This document shows positions 1 through 11,900 of a stretch of 64,000 nt of DNA, piece by piece (the stretch's first letter is position 1; every line of letters starts with the position of its first letter). The position numbers and the translations under genes are program-made. The DNA lies in assembly GCA_037176845.1 (NCBI GenBank), contig JAYKXP010000002.1:496001-560000 (forward strand). The letters are read 5' to 3'. Origin of the DNA: Paramarasmius palmivorus. Its lineage: Eukaryota; Basidiomycota; Agaricomycetes; Agaricales; Marasmiaceae. Under the pieces are notes generated by a model, which did not search any database, was not told where the DNA came from, and worked only from the letters and a program-made list of their open reading frames with translations.

Positions 1-136
1 TGCGTCAAAGAGAGTCGGACGACCTGGTTGGTGAGTGTGCATCGATGAGGAAGAGGGTAGTACTGAAGTCCGTTTCGAAGATGCCGAAGACGAAGAGCTA
101 GTAGAGGAATTAGAAATGGTAGAGTATCGAAGTTGA
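1..136 (+). CDS. Possible 3' end of a gene entering from the left edge
   Basis: Reading from position 35 to the TGA at 134-136 gives an open stretch that is strongly acidic (many Glu and Asp, ending in ..EYRS). A stop in the same frame at 32-34 means that, if this is coding, an intron boundary must lie near positions 1-61; a GTGAGT-like donor begins at 31 and a GTAG acceptor ends at 60, but that would be an unusually short intron of 30 bp. No family is recognisable. The call rests only on composition and could be chance. Confidence 0.2.
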
Positions 137-812
137 CCGGGCATTGGATGTGGGGAAGAATTGAATTAAGAGCAGCAGGCGCAAATGTCGTGCGCCTGTA
201 GAGCCGTGGCGGTGCGAAACCGGGCTGCCCTTGTTTTCTGACAAGATCGGCAACTTCCGGCGTTCCTTGTCTCCAGCCACCATGCAATTTCAGCTCAGGT
301 ATTTCAACGCAGTTGCTTAGATATTCACACTAGTACTAATTGCAAAATTGGCCAAATCACTGTTACTGATGCCTTTACCTTCAGCGGTCTCAACGATTTC
401 AATTGGCAACACTGACAAGGGTCTGCGCTGAACCAGCAGGCCTAGTGACGCGACGGCAATCTCCAACGCGACTGTTAGACCCGGACATCGACGCGACTTA
501 GCCCCTTCTAGCCATTTCTCCTTCCCGAAGCTCAAGCGCTGGAGGTACGTGGGGCAGATTTTCAAGACGCGACCGAAAGGAACAGATTGGGTCCAGCTGC
601 CGATGTATTCTCGTTACCAGGAAGAACGCAAGCATGAATCCATGTAACTCATGTCGACCTTTTAAACATGTTACAGCTTTGAAGCCGGCGGGAGACAGGT
701 CCAGTTTACGTACTTCAATCGCTACGCCGGCCGCCCATGCACATACACTGTAACGTACATACCAAGACACACCTCGGAACACTACCTATCAACAGTACAA
801 GAACCCCTTGCC
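137..812. other. Intergenic stretch, no gene recognised
   Basis: Only short overlapping open frames on the minus strand (317-782), without a recognisable domain or a convincing start. It lies downstream of the minus-strand F-box-like gene and probably includes its 3' untranslated region. Confidence 0.5.
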
Positions 813-2330
813 TCACAACACAACCCAATTCGTCCCTTTCATGTAACCGTCAAAAGTGTCCCAGTCGCAACGAGTATTGTCACACAATTCAACAGATAAT
901 TCATCAATAAACAGCCTCTTGTCTTCCAACTCCCGAAGTCGCGGACAAATGGACGCTGTCGCTTCTTGAGGATACAGAGCGCCAGCAACGCATATCCTGG
1001 TCGTGACCCTTTTAAGGACTAACAGTTCGTCAATTCCAAGCCACAGTTCATGGCGACGGTAAATCTCGCAGTCGGTGAGAAAATCGACGTGTAGAAGGTT
1101 GGGTGAAGTGATTGAGGCAAGTGTTTCGTACACGTACTCGAGCACGTTGGCGACACTAAGATCAAAGTCCTGCCATTCCCAAATGGGGTCTGCTAAACGG
1201 AAACAGACTCGTTTGAGCTGGTGCAAGTGACTAAGATCATGAAAGTCTGGTACCAAGGACTGGTCAGTATGAATCAGAATGACGCCAAAGCTGTACTTAC
1301 ATTTGCCTTGAACCGGCTCGGTACCCCCGTATTCATCGGGTGACAAGAGGTACAATGTCTCAAGACCAGGGCAAAAACCTCCAACTCCTTCTGCATTCTC
1401 AATATCTAAGACTTGTGGCAGAGAGAAATGCCGAAGGTTTGGGTGAGGAAGATGATCGGACAACCAATTGCACACCGCATATGCCGCGCTACCGAGAAAA
1501 TAGTAAATGTGGAGGTGTAGCACCTTCAAACCAGCCGGAATGCATAAATACTGAGGAATAGCTGTTGGATCCTCGGGGCAAAGGTCCTCTAAGGGGTGGA
1601 AAGGGTTCATGATCTGTTCACTCTCTTTGGACTTGAAATTGTCAGAGTCCAGGCTTGAGATTGTGATGCTCAACGACTCGAGACGGGTTAAGAGGGTGAC
1701 CATCGTGAAAAGGTTGATGCATCCCTCTCGTTCAAGGCAGAGCTGGAGAGTGGTGATGTTTCTGCAGGTGAGCAGTATGCATAAAGGAAGATTGCGATAG
1801 GAAAGGATGCCGTCCCGGGTGTCGCGAATGTAGTAAAGAAATGATATTTTGAGCGATACAGGTCTGAACACATTGACATGCATTCCCAGCCATTCGAACA
1901 GGTGGAAGATGAGACGTCTATGGCGTTCTAATAATTCGGATTCCGAGCAGTTCATGCTCGTGGGACGCCAAGAAATGGAGAGGTCGATAGCTTTAATGAA
2001 CGTTGGCATCATCGCCACTCCTGCCCGTCCATGAGTAATGGGGTTGAGAAAGCGCAACAGCCTTTTGAAACGGGTTTCGTCGGATTGAGTAGGGCCAGTG
2101 GAAAGTGAAAGAGGATGACGTTGGAAGTATTCGCGGCGTGATTCGATATACCATGAATGGCAAACAAGGCTGAAAGGGTTGATGAGGGGATCAACGAGTT
2201 TGGACGTGCGAGGATGTGATGTCCCATCATTCGGAATCGTAGAACTTGACTCCCAGGATCCGGTTGTTTCTGGGCTGGACAGCTGGAAAATACGAATGAA
2301 GATCTCGAGAGGAAACGTGACGCTGGCCAT
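813..2330 (-). CDS. F-box / leucine-rich-repeat-like protein
   Basis: Single-exon gene of 505 residues. The open frame extends upstream to 2606, but I place the start at the ATG at 2328-2330 because the F-box-like segment begins immediately there (MASVTFPLEIFIRIF, residues 1-15), followed by an 'SLVCHSWY' block typical of the second half of an Agaricomycete F-box. The remainder has regularly spaced Leu-rich segments (for example near LKVLHLHI and LRHFSLP), as in the degenerate LRR tails of these proteins. F-box proteins of this type are assumed to be substrate adaptors of SCF ubiquitin ligases; the target is unknown. It is not closely related to the CxxC-type F-box proteins further right. It has no close gene neighbours, so context says little. 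Confidence 0.72.
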   Translation of the reverse strand: MASVTFPLEIFIRIFQLSSPETTGSWESSSTIPNDGTSHPRTSKLVDPLINPFSLVCHSWYIESRREYFQRHPLSLSTGPTQSDETRFKRLLRFLNPITHGRAGVAMMPTFIKAIDLSISWRPTSMNCSESELLERHRRLIFHLFEWLGMHVNVFRPVSLKISFLYYIRDTRDGILSYRNLPLCILLTCRNITTLQLCLEREGCINLFTMVTLLTRLESLSITISSLDSDNFKSKESEQIMNPFHPLEDLCPEDPTAIPQYLCIPAGLKVLHLHIYYFLGSAAYAVCNWLSDHLPHPNLRHFSLPQVLDIENAEGVGGFCPGLETLYLLSPDEYGGTEPVQGKCKYSFGVILIHTDQSLVPDFHDLSHLHQLKRVCFRLADPIWEWQDFDLSVANVLEYVYETLASITSPNLLHVDFLTDCEIYRRHELWLGIDELLVLKRVTTRICVAGALYPQEATASICPRLRELEDKRLFIDELSVELCDNTRCDWDTFDGYMKGTNWVVL

Positions 2331-5050
2331 GGCTGCGCTCGAAGAAGACGACGCTAGTAGGAGACAGGCGAAATAAATGTAATAATCGATAATTGCCCAC
2401 GTTGAAGCAGCGTGTCGTGGATTGTCACGGAGATCAGTCAGTGAACGACTAAAACCGTAAGCGACCTCTAGCATTGAGGAGTCATACGTAAATGTGAATC
2501 CTAGACGTCGAACACTAGCATGACCCAACCAACCCGATGATAAGTTCATTCCTTCAGGGGGCCTGGTCCTGCTATTCCACACAATGCCTGCGTAGCGCCC
2601 TCGCAAGATGTTGCAATAACTTATTGCAGTCTGGTGGAATGACTCAAATCCGCAGATATCGAATCCATGTTACTAGCCGCTACTTGCACTACCTATTCAT
2701 TCAGCATGCCAGTGTTGAAAAACTAGGACGGTACGCACTTGCTAACTAACAGGAACAAACCATGATGGTGGTTTGAAAGAGAGCCGCGCCGACTTCAGCC
2801 GAGCTTCTCATATTTGAAATTAGGCCGACTCGGCATCTGACGGAGTACCGGTGACCATCGCAGCCTTGTTCGGCATACTGAGCGGCAGATGAGCCCGAAG
2901 TGAGACAAGCTTTGAACGTCGCTACGGCTGCATTTCTTCTGCTTCAATCACTTGCGAGACTTGGCATTGTAGCCTTCGCTCGGAAATATTAGGGCACAGT
3001 AGAAATTTGCTCGGCTTGGGCACCACTGCAATCCTGGGATATGACGCGTCTTCACAACATCCCTCATGATTATCATATCACAGTGAGAGCTTTAGGCGTT
3101 AGCATCTTCCGAGCCGGGACTCGACAATTCAATTCTCAATACACTTACCTGTATAGAATTGCGTTTGATTCGCGAAGGCGTTGATGTTCAGATTTCGAAT
3201 ACTGAAGAACGGTTATCTAGACCTCCGAAGATTGCACGACGAAGAAGCACATGAAAACTAGAAAAACACTCGCAAGATCTTCAGCTCCTTTTCCCCGATC
3301 CGGCAATGATTTGTGTGAAAGCGACATAGCTTCTCTGTGTTTATTGCCGTAACACCGGCGTCGTGGCCATGGTTCTGGTGAGAAGTCTGTCTGTGGCTAG
3401 TAGGTGGAGAATGTGGCAAATGGAAATTCCATTGGAGATCCAACTATCGGATTGCTGGTCAAGCCAGCAAGCTAATCGGAATGTTCTAACGTTTCGAATG
3501 GGTGATTGCGGTCAGCCAGAAGGTCAGCTGCGTGGCGTAGGACATAGAGTGGTAGAGCGATCTGACCAGCAATTGTAATGGTCGTGTATTTTGCTTCGAT
3601 TCCAAGAAGCGAGGAAGAGGAAGGTAAGCATATGGCGAGGTGTGCATAAGGAATTCAAATAACCTACTTGGTCGTGGCGGTCATGACCGAGGTCGGGAGA
3701 GAAGTGGGTACTGAATGAACGCAGGACTCAGATCGCAATGTGCTGGGTATCTTAAAATATATTTTATTAGAAGTCGTACGATATACTGACTTTCGATCAT
3801 CGCAGTGCAAGGCCTCGTGCATTCGATGGGCGCCTTAATTGATTGCTAGGATTCATACAAGAAATTAATCAATATAACTCAGGCTATCAGCACGTTGAGC
3901 ACATACGCCATACTAATGCTCATAGGGACCCGGGAGGTACTCAGGTGGTTATTGCAAAAACTTGAGGATGTTGTCCCCAACAAAGTAGCAGATGGCTAGT
4001 GAGCGGGAGAAGATTACGACTTATTCGCAAATCACAGGCAGTTTCCGGACCAGTGGTTAGTTATCCCAGTGGTCCGCCGGAAACCTACACCTTGTCATGA
4101 GAGTCCCAACGCTGCAACGAGGCTAACGGAGTTATGATCTTGCCAAGTATCAATTGACGTTGAGCAGAACGGCGACCGATAGGACAAGCATATGGATGTT
4201 TGATACGTGGAGAGTTCGAGCCTAGTAAAGCCAATGACTCCGAGTCCGGAAAGCAGTGCTATCCTTGGGCACGTTTACACGCAAGCACCACCGCCCATAG
4301 AAAGAGAAGCGTATTGACGACGTAAAGCTGCCATGAATGGCTGAATTAGTGCGGAGGCTCCACTAGCACAACTTAAACATACCAATAGACATGAGGTGAC
4401 AAGAGACTAAACAGATCAGCCGCTCACAACTTGGTCAGAGATACCTCATGGGTATCACTGTAGCTTCCTGATCGTGAGCGGGTAATAGCGTGTGCTATTC
4501 ACAACGTTGTGATGAGAATCAACACAATCGACTGCTTGTCTTCAATGGCCACGCAAATTAAGCGGCAGTTTTCGATCCGGTTCGAGGCGTTCAGTGATAT
4601 TTTTCCAGGCACCAGGAGGACTAAGACAAGATGTACCCTTTTGTAACCGTTTTGTGCCTGATTTTTACGGCCAAAGAGAGCGAGATCAGTGAGGATTCGT
4701 GCTGTAAGGCTGAAAAGTGCTGAAGAGGAAATTTTGGGATAACCAGCGTGCACCAGGTACAGTGATGACGAGGATGATGCGAGAAACGAGGCAGTACTTC
4801 GTAAGATAGCCAAATGTGTGAGATTGAGGGAACGCAGCATGTGCAGCAGGAAGAACACGGTGAAACGGTGCAATTTTCAATGAAATGACATGGGGAAAGT
4901 GCACAGAAACCGAGTCATCCATGTGCTTCAAAACAACTCAGGACCACGTGCATATTTGAGCATCTCCTTTGCCCAGCACCCTCACTTACTCAACCCCCCT
5001 CAAATCAATACCCTCATTGCTTTGGCTTCCCACAAGGCCGGTTTTTCTGT
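2331..5050. other. Gene-poor intergenic region of about 2.7 kb
   Basis: No spliced or unspliced gene could be supported. Short open frames (3258-3443 minus, 3363-3578 plus, 4499-4873 minus) lack recognisable domains and consistent codon usage. An imperfect inverted repeat sits at 4041-4084 and is listed separately. The right end contains the promoter of the dynein light-chain gene. Confidence 0.5.
4041..4084. repeat. Imperfect inverted repeat (potential hairpin)
   Basis: The left arm GTTTCCGGACCAGTGG (4041-4056) and the right arm 4066-4084 are reverse complements, apart from a three-base bulge in the right arm and one mismatch; the loop is about 9 bases. It lies inside the gene-poor region, so it is not explained by a coding gene. 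Confidence 0.6.
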
Positions 5051-5058
5051 TATATATA
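5051..5058 (+). promoter_or_regulatory. TATA box of the dynein light-chain gene
   Basis: TATATATA lies about 70 bases upstream of the ATG at 5129, a usual spacing for a fungal TATA box plus leader. Confidence 0.55.
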
Positions 5059-5128
5059 CTCTGACAGTCAGCCAGTCTTACCTATATTCATATCCCCAGT
5101 TCTTCACTCGATAACCGTCTCCATTCCA

Positions 5129-5526
5129 ATGGCAGAAAAACTCGACGCGCCAACATCAGCATCGGACGGTTCCATCCCCAAGGGTGCCACAGACGGTGCT
5201 TCTGCACCCAAGGCAATCATCAAGAACGTTGACATGAGTGAGGAGATGCAACAGGAGAGTGTCGATATCGCGTCAGCTGCGCTGGAGAAATACAACATCG
5301 AGAAAGACATCGCTGCGCAGATAAAGAAGGAATTCGACCGAAGACATGGGCCTACATGGCATGTCGTCGTTGGGAAGAATTTTGGAAGCTACGTGACGCA
5401 CGGTGAGCTGTGTTCTTTTTTGATGTTGAGAAACGCGCTTCTGAGTCAACACCTTGTTCACCAGAAACCAAACACTTCATCTACTTTTACGTTGGATCTC
5501 TTGCGATCCTCATCTGGAAGTCATAA
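5129..5526 (+). CDS. DYN2: Dynein light chain, LC8 type
   Basis: Two exons (5129-5402, 5465-5526) around a 62-bp GT-AG intron encode 111 residues. LC8 is a small dimeric hub protein that binds dynein intermediate chain and many other partners through a beta-strand groove. Family hallmarks are intact: a helix with [20 protein letters not shown], then GSYVTHE, with the Glu codon split by the intron, followed by [19 protein letters not shown] at the C-terminus. The canonical LC8 has about 89 residues; here an extra acidic and Ala/Ser-rich N-terminal extension of about 25 residues precedes the conserved core, as in some other fungi. Ignoring the intron gives a false 143-residue frame with a wrong tail. 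The gene is convergent with acetyl-CoA carboxylase, about 430 bp away. Confidence 0.95.
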
Positions 5527-5955
5527 TCAATTGCAGAGAATCCTCAATCCCTGTTGGTGATTGCTCACGGATCGGACACATCGTGTACTGGCGTTAGAGA
5601 TGTATGAGGGTGCTCGATACTTTACCATACCATTTTTATCGGCTTTCGTTGTTTTCATGCGGTCAACTCAATAAGTTAATGCATTCAAACATATGTATAC
5701 AAAGCTAGGGCTCTACATGTGGACATAGCATGTATCCTTAGGTTGGCGAAGCGTCGAGAAGCTCAAAGTTACCCAACCGAATATGAAATGAAAGGAAATT
5801 GTATTTTTCAACAACATTATTTTGTCTACATTCTATGTGCGTAGCAATTCTATAAACCTGGGAATATCATACGAGAGCAAGGTATCAAGCAAAATTCGTG
5901 ACTATTGGTACAGTATGTGAGGAAAGCGAAGAAACCCGTGAACAGCCTTGGTGAG
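5527..5955. other. Convergent intergenic region between dynein light chain and ACC1
   Basis: About 430 bp between two converging 3' ends; AT-rich, with no open frame of note. It presumably contains both polyadenylation regions. Confidence 0.6.
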
Positions 5956-8900
5956 TCAGTTTGCATATTGAGGAGGGCCTGGAGCACAACATTCAGTCAA
6001 CAGTTCAGGTATCCAGGACGTAATTACTGACCTGGCGAACGGTTTGTGTTTTGGAGGACCGAGATCAGAGCAGAACGCTCTTCGTCGGATAGGTTATCAG
6101 CAAGGCGTACGAGGCCATCCATGACACTCTTACGATCCTCGCGATTGAGGTCAAGCATTTTACGAACAAGGTGGTCGGCTCTGAGCTGGGCAATGGTCTG
6201 GTTGAGGTCGACCTTCTCAAGCTTCTGGGCAACCTCGCGGGGCTCTGCGTCGGGCTCGAGTGAAGCAACGGAATTCAGTAGGCGGGTCCTGTACTCCTTC
6301 GTGGATGAGGGGCTTGCGTCTGCGAGTGCTGCAAGTGCGGAAGACTGTGCGATTCGGGACCTGAAGTTCCAGTAGAAGTGGCGACGAGCCTGCTTCCAAG
6401 TGCAGGCTTTAGCGCAACCCTTGGCTTCCATGCGACCCGTTCGGCTGGTAGAAATCAATTAGCAACGATCAGAAACAATGCAACAGGAGACTTACTCATG
6501 AAGATCGGCATACAAGAGAGCGATCTGCTTGTACGTTGGCGTCAAAAGGATCTCTCTCTTTGCCAGGGCAGCGGATGCAGCCGCTCTTTCATCGGCACTC
6601 TTTGAGGCATCCTTGCTGTCCCGCTTAAGGGACGCGTACTCGTCATCCAGACGGTCCATCAAACCAAGAAGTTTGTCTCTTCTGAGTTTGATCTCCACAA
6701 TACCTTCCGGTTCAAGGACACCAGCACGTGCATCGACATCTGCGTACATCTCCATCTGGTCGGAGTTGATGGAGGGATCGAGGACGACCCAAGCACCACC
6801 ACGAAGCTCGCCATTCGGAACAATGTAGACGGAAATCGGCTGCTTGTAGCTGGACAAACCGTCGACGATCTTCGAACCTTGCTTCAGGACTTCATCGTAC
6901 ATGTCTTGCTGACCACCAGAGAAGCCACGCCAGTTGGCAAAGATGATTAGAGGTAGGCCTTCCCTGTTGAAGTCGAAGATGGCCTGGGCAGTCTTGTACG
7001 CCGAGTTAGGATACCAAACTTGACCTGCTTCCATGATTCTCTGCTCGAATGAGGATGGGTTGGCAGGATCAGCAGGAACGATACGCTCGATTGTCCGCGT
7101 CTCGACAGCGATGACACCCATGGGAATGCCACCGAGTCTGGCCCTACCCACAACTACCGTCTGTGCCCAACCGCTCAGAGTCTCTTGGAATGATCCTTTA
7201 TCGAAGAATCCGCTCAGCCATTCGTTGGTGTTTTCGTCGAATTTACCCTCGATGAACCAGCGGGGGTCATATGCTCCCTTGGGAGGAGTGTAGTCGATTT
7301 CACGGTCCCAAGTATCGGCACTGTCCATAATGGGTAAGCCACCACCCCTCACATCGGGGACAAAGGACATCCATTCCAAAATATGCGAAGCACCCTGTAG
7401 GTCACTGTTCGCGGTAAGGTGAGAGACACCATTCTTGAACATGATTTGAGTACCACCGAGCTGCAAGTTGGAGGTGTACACCTCACGACCGAGCACCTTA
7501 TTAAGGGCAGGAGCACCTGTGAGGATGATTGGCTGGCCCTCGACTTGAACCGCTCGCTCTCCAAGACGGACAAGGTATGCACCGATACCGACTGACCGGG
7601 CGGTGACGAGAGTGATGGTGAAAATGTCGTCGTACGCCCTGGAAGTCTCACCAGCAATAAGACCGGATCCTCTTAAGGACTCAACACCCAGCCCTTCCTG
7701 AAGACCAATGATTGCGGTAATCTTATAGCGTTGTTCGCCATCGACCTCGATCTCTTCCGTCTGAATGGCCTCAGGACCCTTGTCCTGAATTTTGAGGAAG
7801 TTCTCACGGGTCAGGTACAAGTAGTTAACACCCTTCTCTGGGTGAGCGGCGTCGTTCCAGGCAGCGGAGAAGAATGGCATGATCTCTTCAGCAAGACCAA
7901 GGCGAGCGCCGGAGTTGGCGGAGAGGTAAATTCTGGGGAGGCCAAGTTCTCGGGCGTACTGCGTGACGAGGTAGAAGAATTGGTCTTCGACAGGACCAAA
8001 AGAACCAATCTTGAAGGTGATGTCGTTTGCGACGACGACAACGCGACGTCCCCGAGGATATTCCGGTGTCCTCATTGTGAATACCCATGCGACCATACCG
8101 AATGTGTTGTTGCCAGGTGCACGGTCGACTTCCGTCAGTTGATCGTGTTCGTCGAGAACAAGTTCTCGGGATTCTAACAATTGCTTTGGCTGAGTCAATG
8201 TCGGGTCGTTGCTTCGGGCCTTTTGCCAAACGTTCTGGAGTGCCTTCGCGAACAGATCGGGGAAGTCGTAGACATAGGTGGTCCCGATGAGATGGGCCTG
8301 ATAACGCTTGGGCTGCAGGGATTCCTTGGTGGGATAGTTGTAGTGGACAGGTTGGAGGTGAAGGGGTCCCTTTTCACCAATCGATTTGAGCATGCAAACA
8401 CCCTTGTCGCTGGTGATCTCTTGGTAAGCGTGATAGTTGACGATGAAGCCGGAAACGTTCTCGATGATGCAGCGGATAGGAGTGACATTGCCTTCGCTGT
8501 CTTCCAATGCAATGCGGATCTCGGATCCGGTGACATGAAGTCGCCACAAGCGCTTTCCGTGACGCTCAATGAAACCGGAAATAGCAGCGAGTACGTCTTC
8601 GTATGTGACTGCAAGGTTGTAGATGAAGTTCATGAAGATGTGGTTGCAGTCTGCGTTTCGGTGCTGAGCACTGACAAGTTCGAGGGCGTCCAAAACACTG
8701 GTAACCAAACGATCTGTTTCCGAGATCAGGTACTCTGCAGTGCTCATGGATCCACGAATCTTTCCAGGTCGAACCAAAGCCCGAACGAAGAAGCGGTTGT
8801 CCAACTGGTTTTCCTTTGCGATCGCATGGTAAATGTGAATCTGCTTGCTCTCCACGAAGCATGGTTTGAGGTTGTAGTTCGAGAGACGACGGAGTTCGAG

Positions 8901-11900
8901 CTGATAGGCGAGAGCGGGTTCAATGTTACGAATAGACTTCTCTTCACCCCAAACACCACCGCTTTGGCGGAGAGTCAGGTAGACAGGGTACTGTCCACGA
9001 CGGCAAAGCATGATGGAGACACGGCCAACTCCGCGGTGTGCAAGATCATCGGTATGGCTGTTGATGAACTCGGTGACTTTCTCGAACCAAGCTTCCTCGG
9101 GCATGTCGTCCGTTTCGTCAAACAATCGCAAGGCGATATTGATAACGTTAGGTAGCGAGTTGGGGTTGCCATAGCGTTGCTTCCATTCCTCTGCATCGAA
9201 AGTTGGAAGTGTGGAGACAACAGAAGCGAAGCCTTTAGTGAGGCCAGCAAAGTTCGAGAAAGAGGTAATGGAACCGGTACGTGTTGGCCTGGACTGGTTG
9301 CGGTTGATCACGAAGTTGAGATCACTGACAGATGCGGTACGAGTAGGCTTGTCCCTGTATAGATTGATTAATGTTGACACGTCAAAGACAGTTAGATTGC
9401 ACTTACTGGATTGAAATACGAGGAGTGGATGGAGGTGAGTTGGATTGACCAAGGCTGAAGCGCCAGGTCACGACAACGGGAGTCTCCCCGTCATCAAGGG
9501 TGATAGCATCCTCGTGGTCGACAGAAAGCAAGGTGTAAGCCTTGTACGCACGACGGATGTAAACCTCGAACGCCGCTGTAGTAAAGACTCCTTAGTAATT
9601 AGTTAGAATGTCACGCTTAGCACACACCATAAGCAACCATTGGATCGGAGTGGTTGAAGAAGGCGGGAAGCACGTCATACACAGTGTAACGAGAATCGCT
9701 AAGCTCTCGCAAGATATCTGCATTGGGTTGCCTGTATGAAAATGAGTTCAGCAAGGATCTATAAGACAGTGGCAGAAACATTTGCCTTGAACTGGTTCCG
9801 TGTTCACCATAGGTGTGCACAGTCACGGCGCTCTTCAAGACTGCCTCCATCTGGATAAGACGTTCTTCGTACGAAGGCATCTGTCCGTTGATCAAGACTT
9901 CACGAGCCTTAAGTGAAACACTGCTTGATGACCTGAAGGGGCGAGCAATGTCAGTTAAAGAATTAAAGAGAGAAAGAGAAGGGACCAACTTAGACTCAAG
10001 TGCTGCAAGCTCCTGCAGGACCTTGTAAAGTCTACTCTCAGGGTTGGAGACGTTCATGCTGTTGGCCTTGACATGATCCAAAAGAAGGAGCAGAAGTTTT
10101 GCCTTGCTCTGGACCTTGATATGGCTAAGAACCAAGCCAGTGACCTTCTCAAGTTCGTCCTTGTATTGTTCTCGGAGAGCGAGAACCCTAGCCTCGATAC
10201 TTCCACCAAACAACTTTTCAGTGTCGGCGTACTTCTCCAGGAGGTTGGTAAGAACTTCAACTTCATGACCCTTCAATCCACCGGAATAACGCTCAACGAC
10301 ATCGGAGATGGCTCCAACCTGTTGACGGAACATGGTTCTGTCTTTGGGCAAGACATTATCGTGAATGTAGTGGTCGAGGATCTTCTTGAGACGAATAGCG
10401 GGGAACTCCTGTCCCTTGGATTTGGCTGCTTCGAGAGCAGAGCGAAGAGTCTCTTCGAGTCGGGAGGGAATACGTCCAGATAACGAGGAAAGGATGGCAT
10501 AGATCTCGGAGTATGGAAGGTCTCCGTCGCGAAGCACATCTATGAGCTCTTTGACAGTGGAGGCCATGATTGCTTGGTTATCGAAACCATCGAGGATGTC
10601 GTTCAAGATACCGACGCACTGAACAAGTCGTTGGTGAGGCTTGTTTCCAATAACTGCGGGAGCACCCATAGGAGGAAGGAGGCCTTCAAAGGGTTTGGCG
10701 TGCTTAACACGAGCGGGGTCGTCGAGGGTAAGGATACCCAAAATGTCACCTGGCTCGAGACTGACACCAGGCTGCTTGATGAGCTGAACAGTACCATCCT
10801 CGGTTGCGACCAATGGCATGTACATCTTCATAACCTGTGCAACATAGAGAATAAGTGACCGAAAGAAATGAAAAGGATTCGGTACGTACCTCGATCTCGG
10901 CATATTGCTCACCAGCTCTGATGTGATCACCGCTATCTACGAGGTACCTGACGAGCTTACCAGGACTAGGACTCCTGAGCTGCGTTGGGTCGTTCTCTTG
11001 CTCGATCAAGCAAGTCTTCGCATCAATCATCAAACGAAGTGCTCCGACTTCTTCTCTCCAGTAGATCGAGTGACTCTTTCCATCCAACAGCACCAACAAA
11101 CCACCATCGGCAAGAGGACGAGCACCAACCATGGTGCGACCTCCATTCAGGTACAGAGTCCAAGCGGTGGCTGAAGATCTCGCGGCAGTGAACGAATATT
11201 TCACGTTCTCGTAGATGAATTCGATACTGAAGATGGTCTTGAGAACATCTTTCGCGGGGACTTGACCCTTGTCTAAGATGCGCTTGTACTCCGTCCAGCA
11301 AGCGTCTGAAGCGAGGTATGCCTTGGTGATGGCACCACAAATGACAGCAAGGGTAGCGTCAGGGCGCTCTGCAGTCAAGCGGTTGCTAATGAGGGAATCC
11401 AACCATCCGGTGGTGATGGAGTTCTCCTTGAATGCTTCAAGTTCGAGAAGCTTGATCAAGTACTCCACGGTGTTACGGAAATCACCACGGATGCTCATTT
11501 CCTTGAGAGCAATGATCATGTTCTTCCTACTCTCGCCACGGTCTGCACCGTAAGCAAAGATATGACCGAACTGAGAGTCAGCGAATTCGTGAAGACCACC
11601 AGCAGAGGCCACAGAGAAGTAACCCCAAACGTTGGTGCTAGAGCGGAAATTGAGCTCTTGGAGAGAGCCGGAAGATGGCTTGAATCCAGCGTCAGGGTTC
11701 TCTGCTGTAATACGGACGGCAACGACGTGTCCCTTGGGTTTGGGCTTGCGCTGGGCCTGAGTAGAATCAGGGTTCAACATGTCGAAGTCGATCTCCGAAA
11801 CACCGTTGGTCTCCACGCCGTAGAGTTGACGAATGTGACGAATACGATGAAGGGGGATACCCATGGCTACTTGAAGCTGGGCAGCAGGAAGGTTAACACC

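Noticed and set aside
4499..4873. 124-residue minus-strand frame with hydrophobic stretches
   Set aside because: No homology recognised, and it overlaps the promoter side of the dynein light-chain gene; probably chance.
6024..6026. ACC1 stop codon at the end of exon 12
   Set aside because: A 53-bp intron with good signals (5979-6031) leads in phase to a better ending at 5956; kept as an alternative only.
8181..9155. 324-residue plus-strand open frame
   Set aside because: Antisense shadow of the acetyl-CoA carboxylase coding region; no domain.
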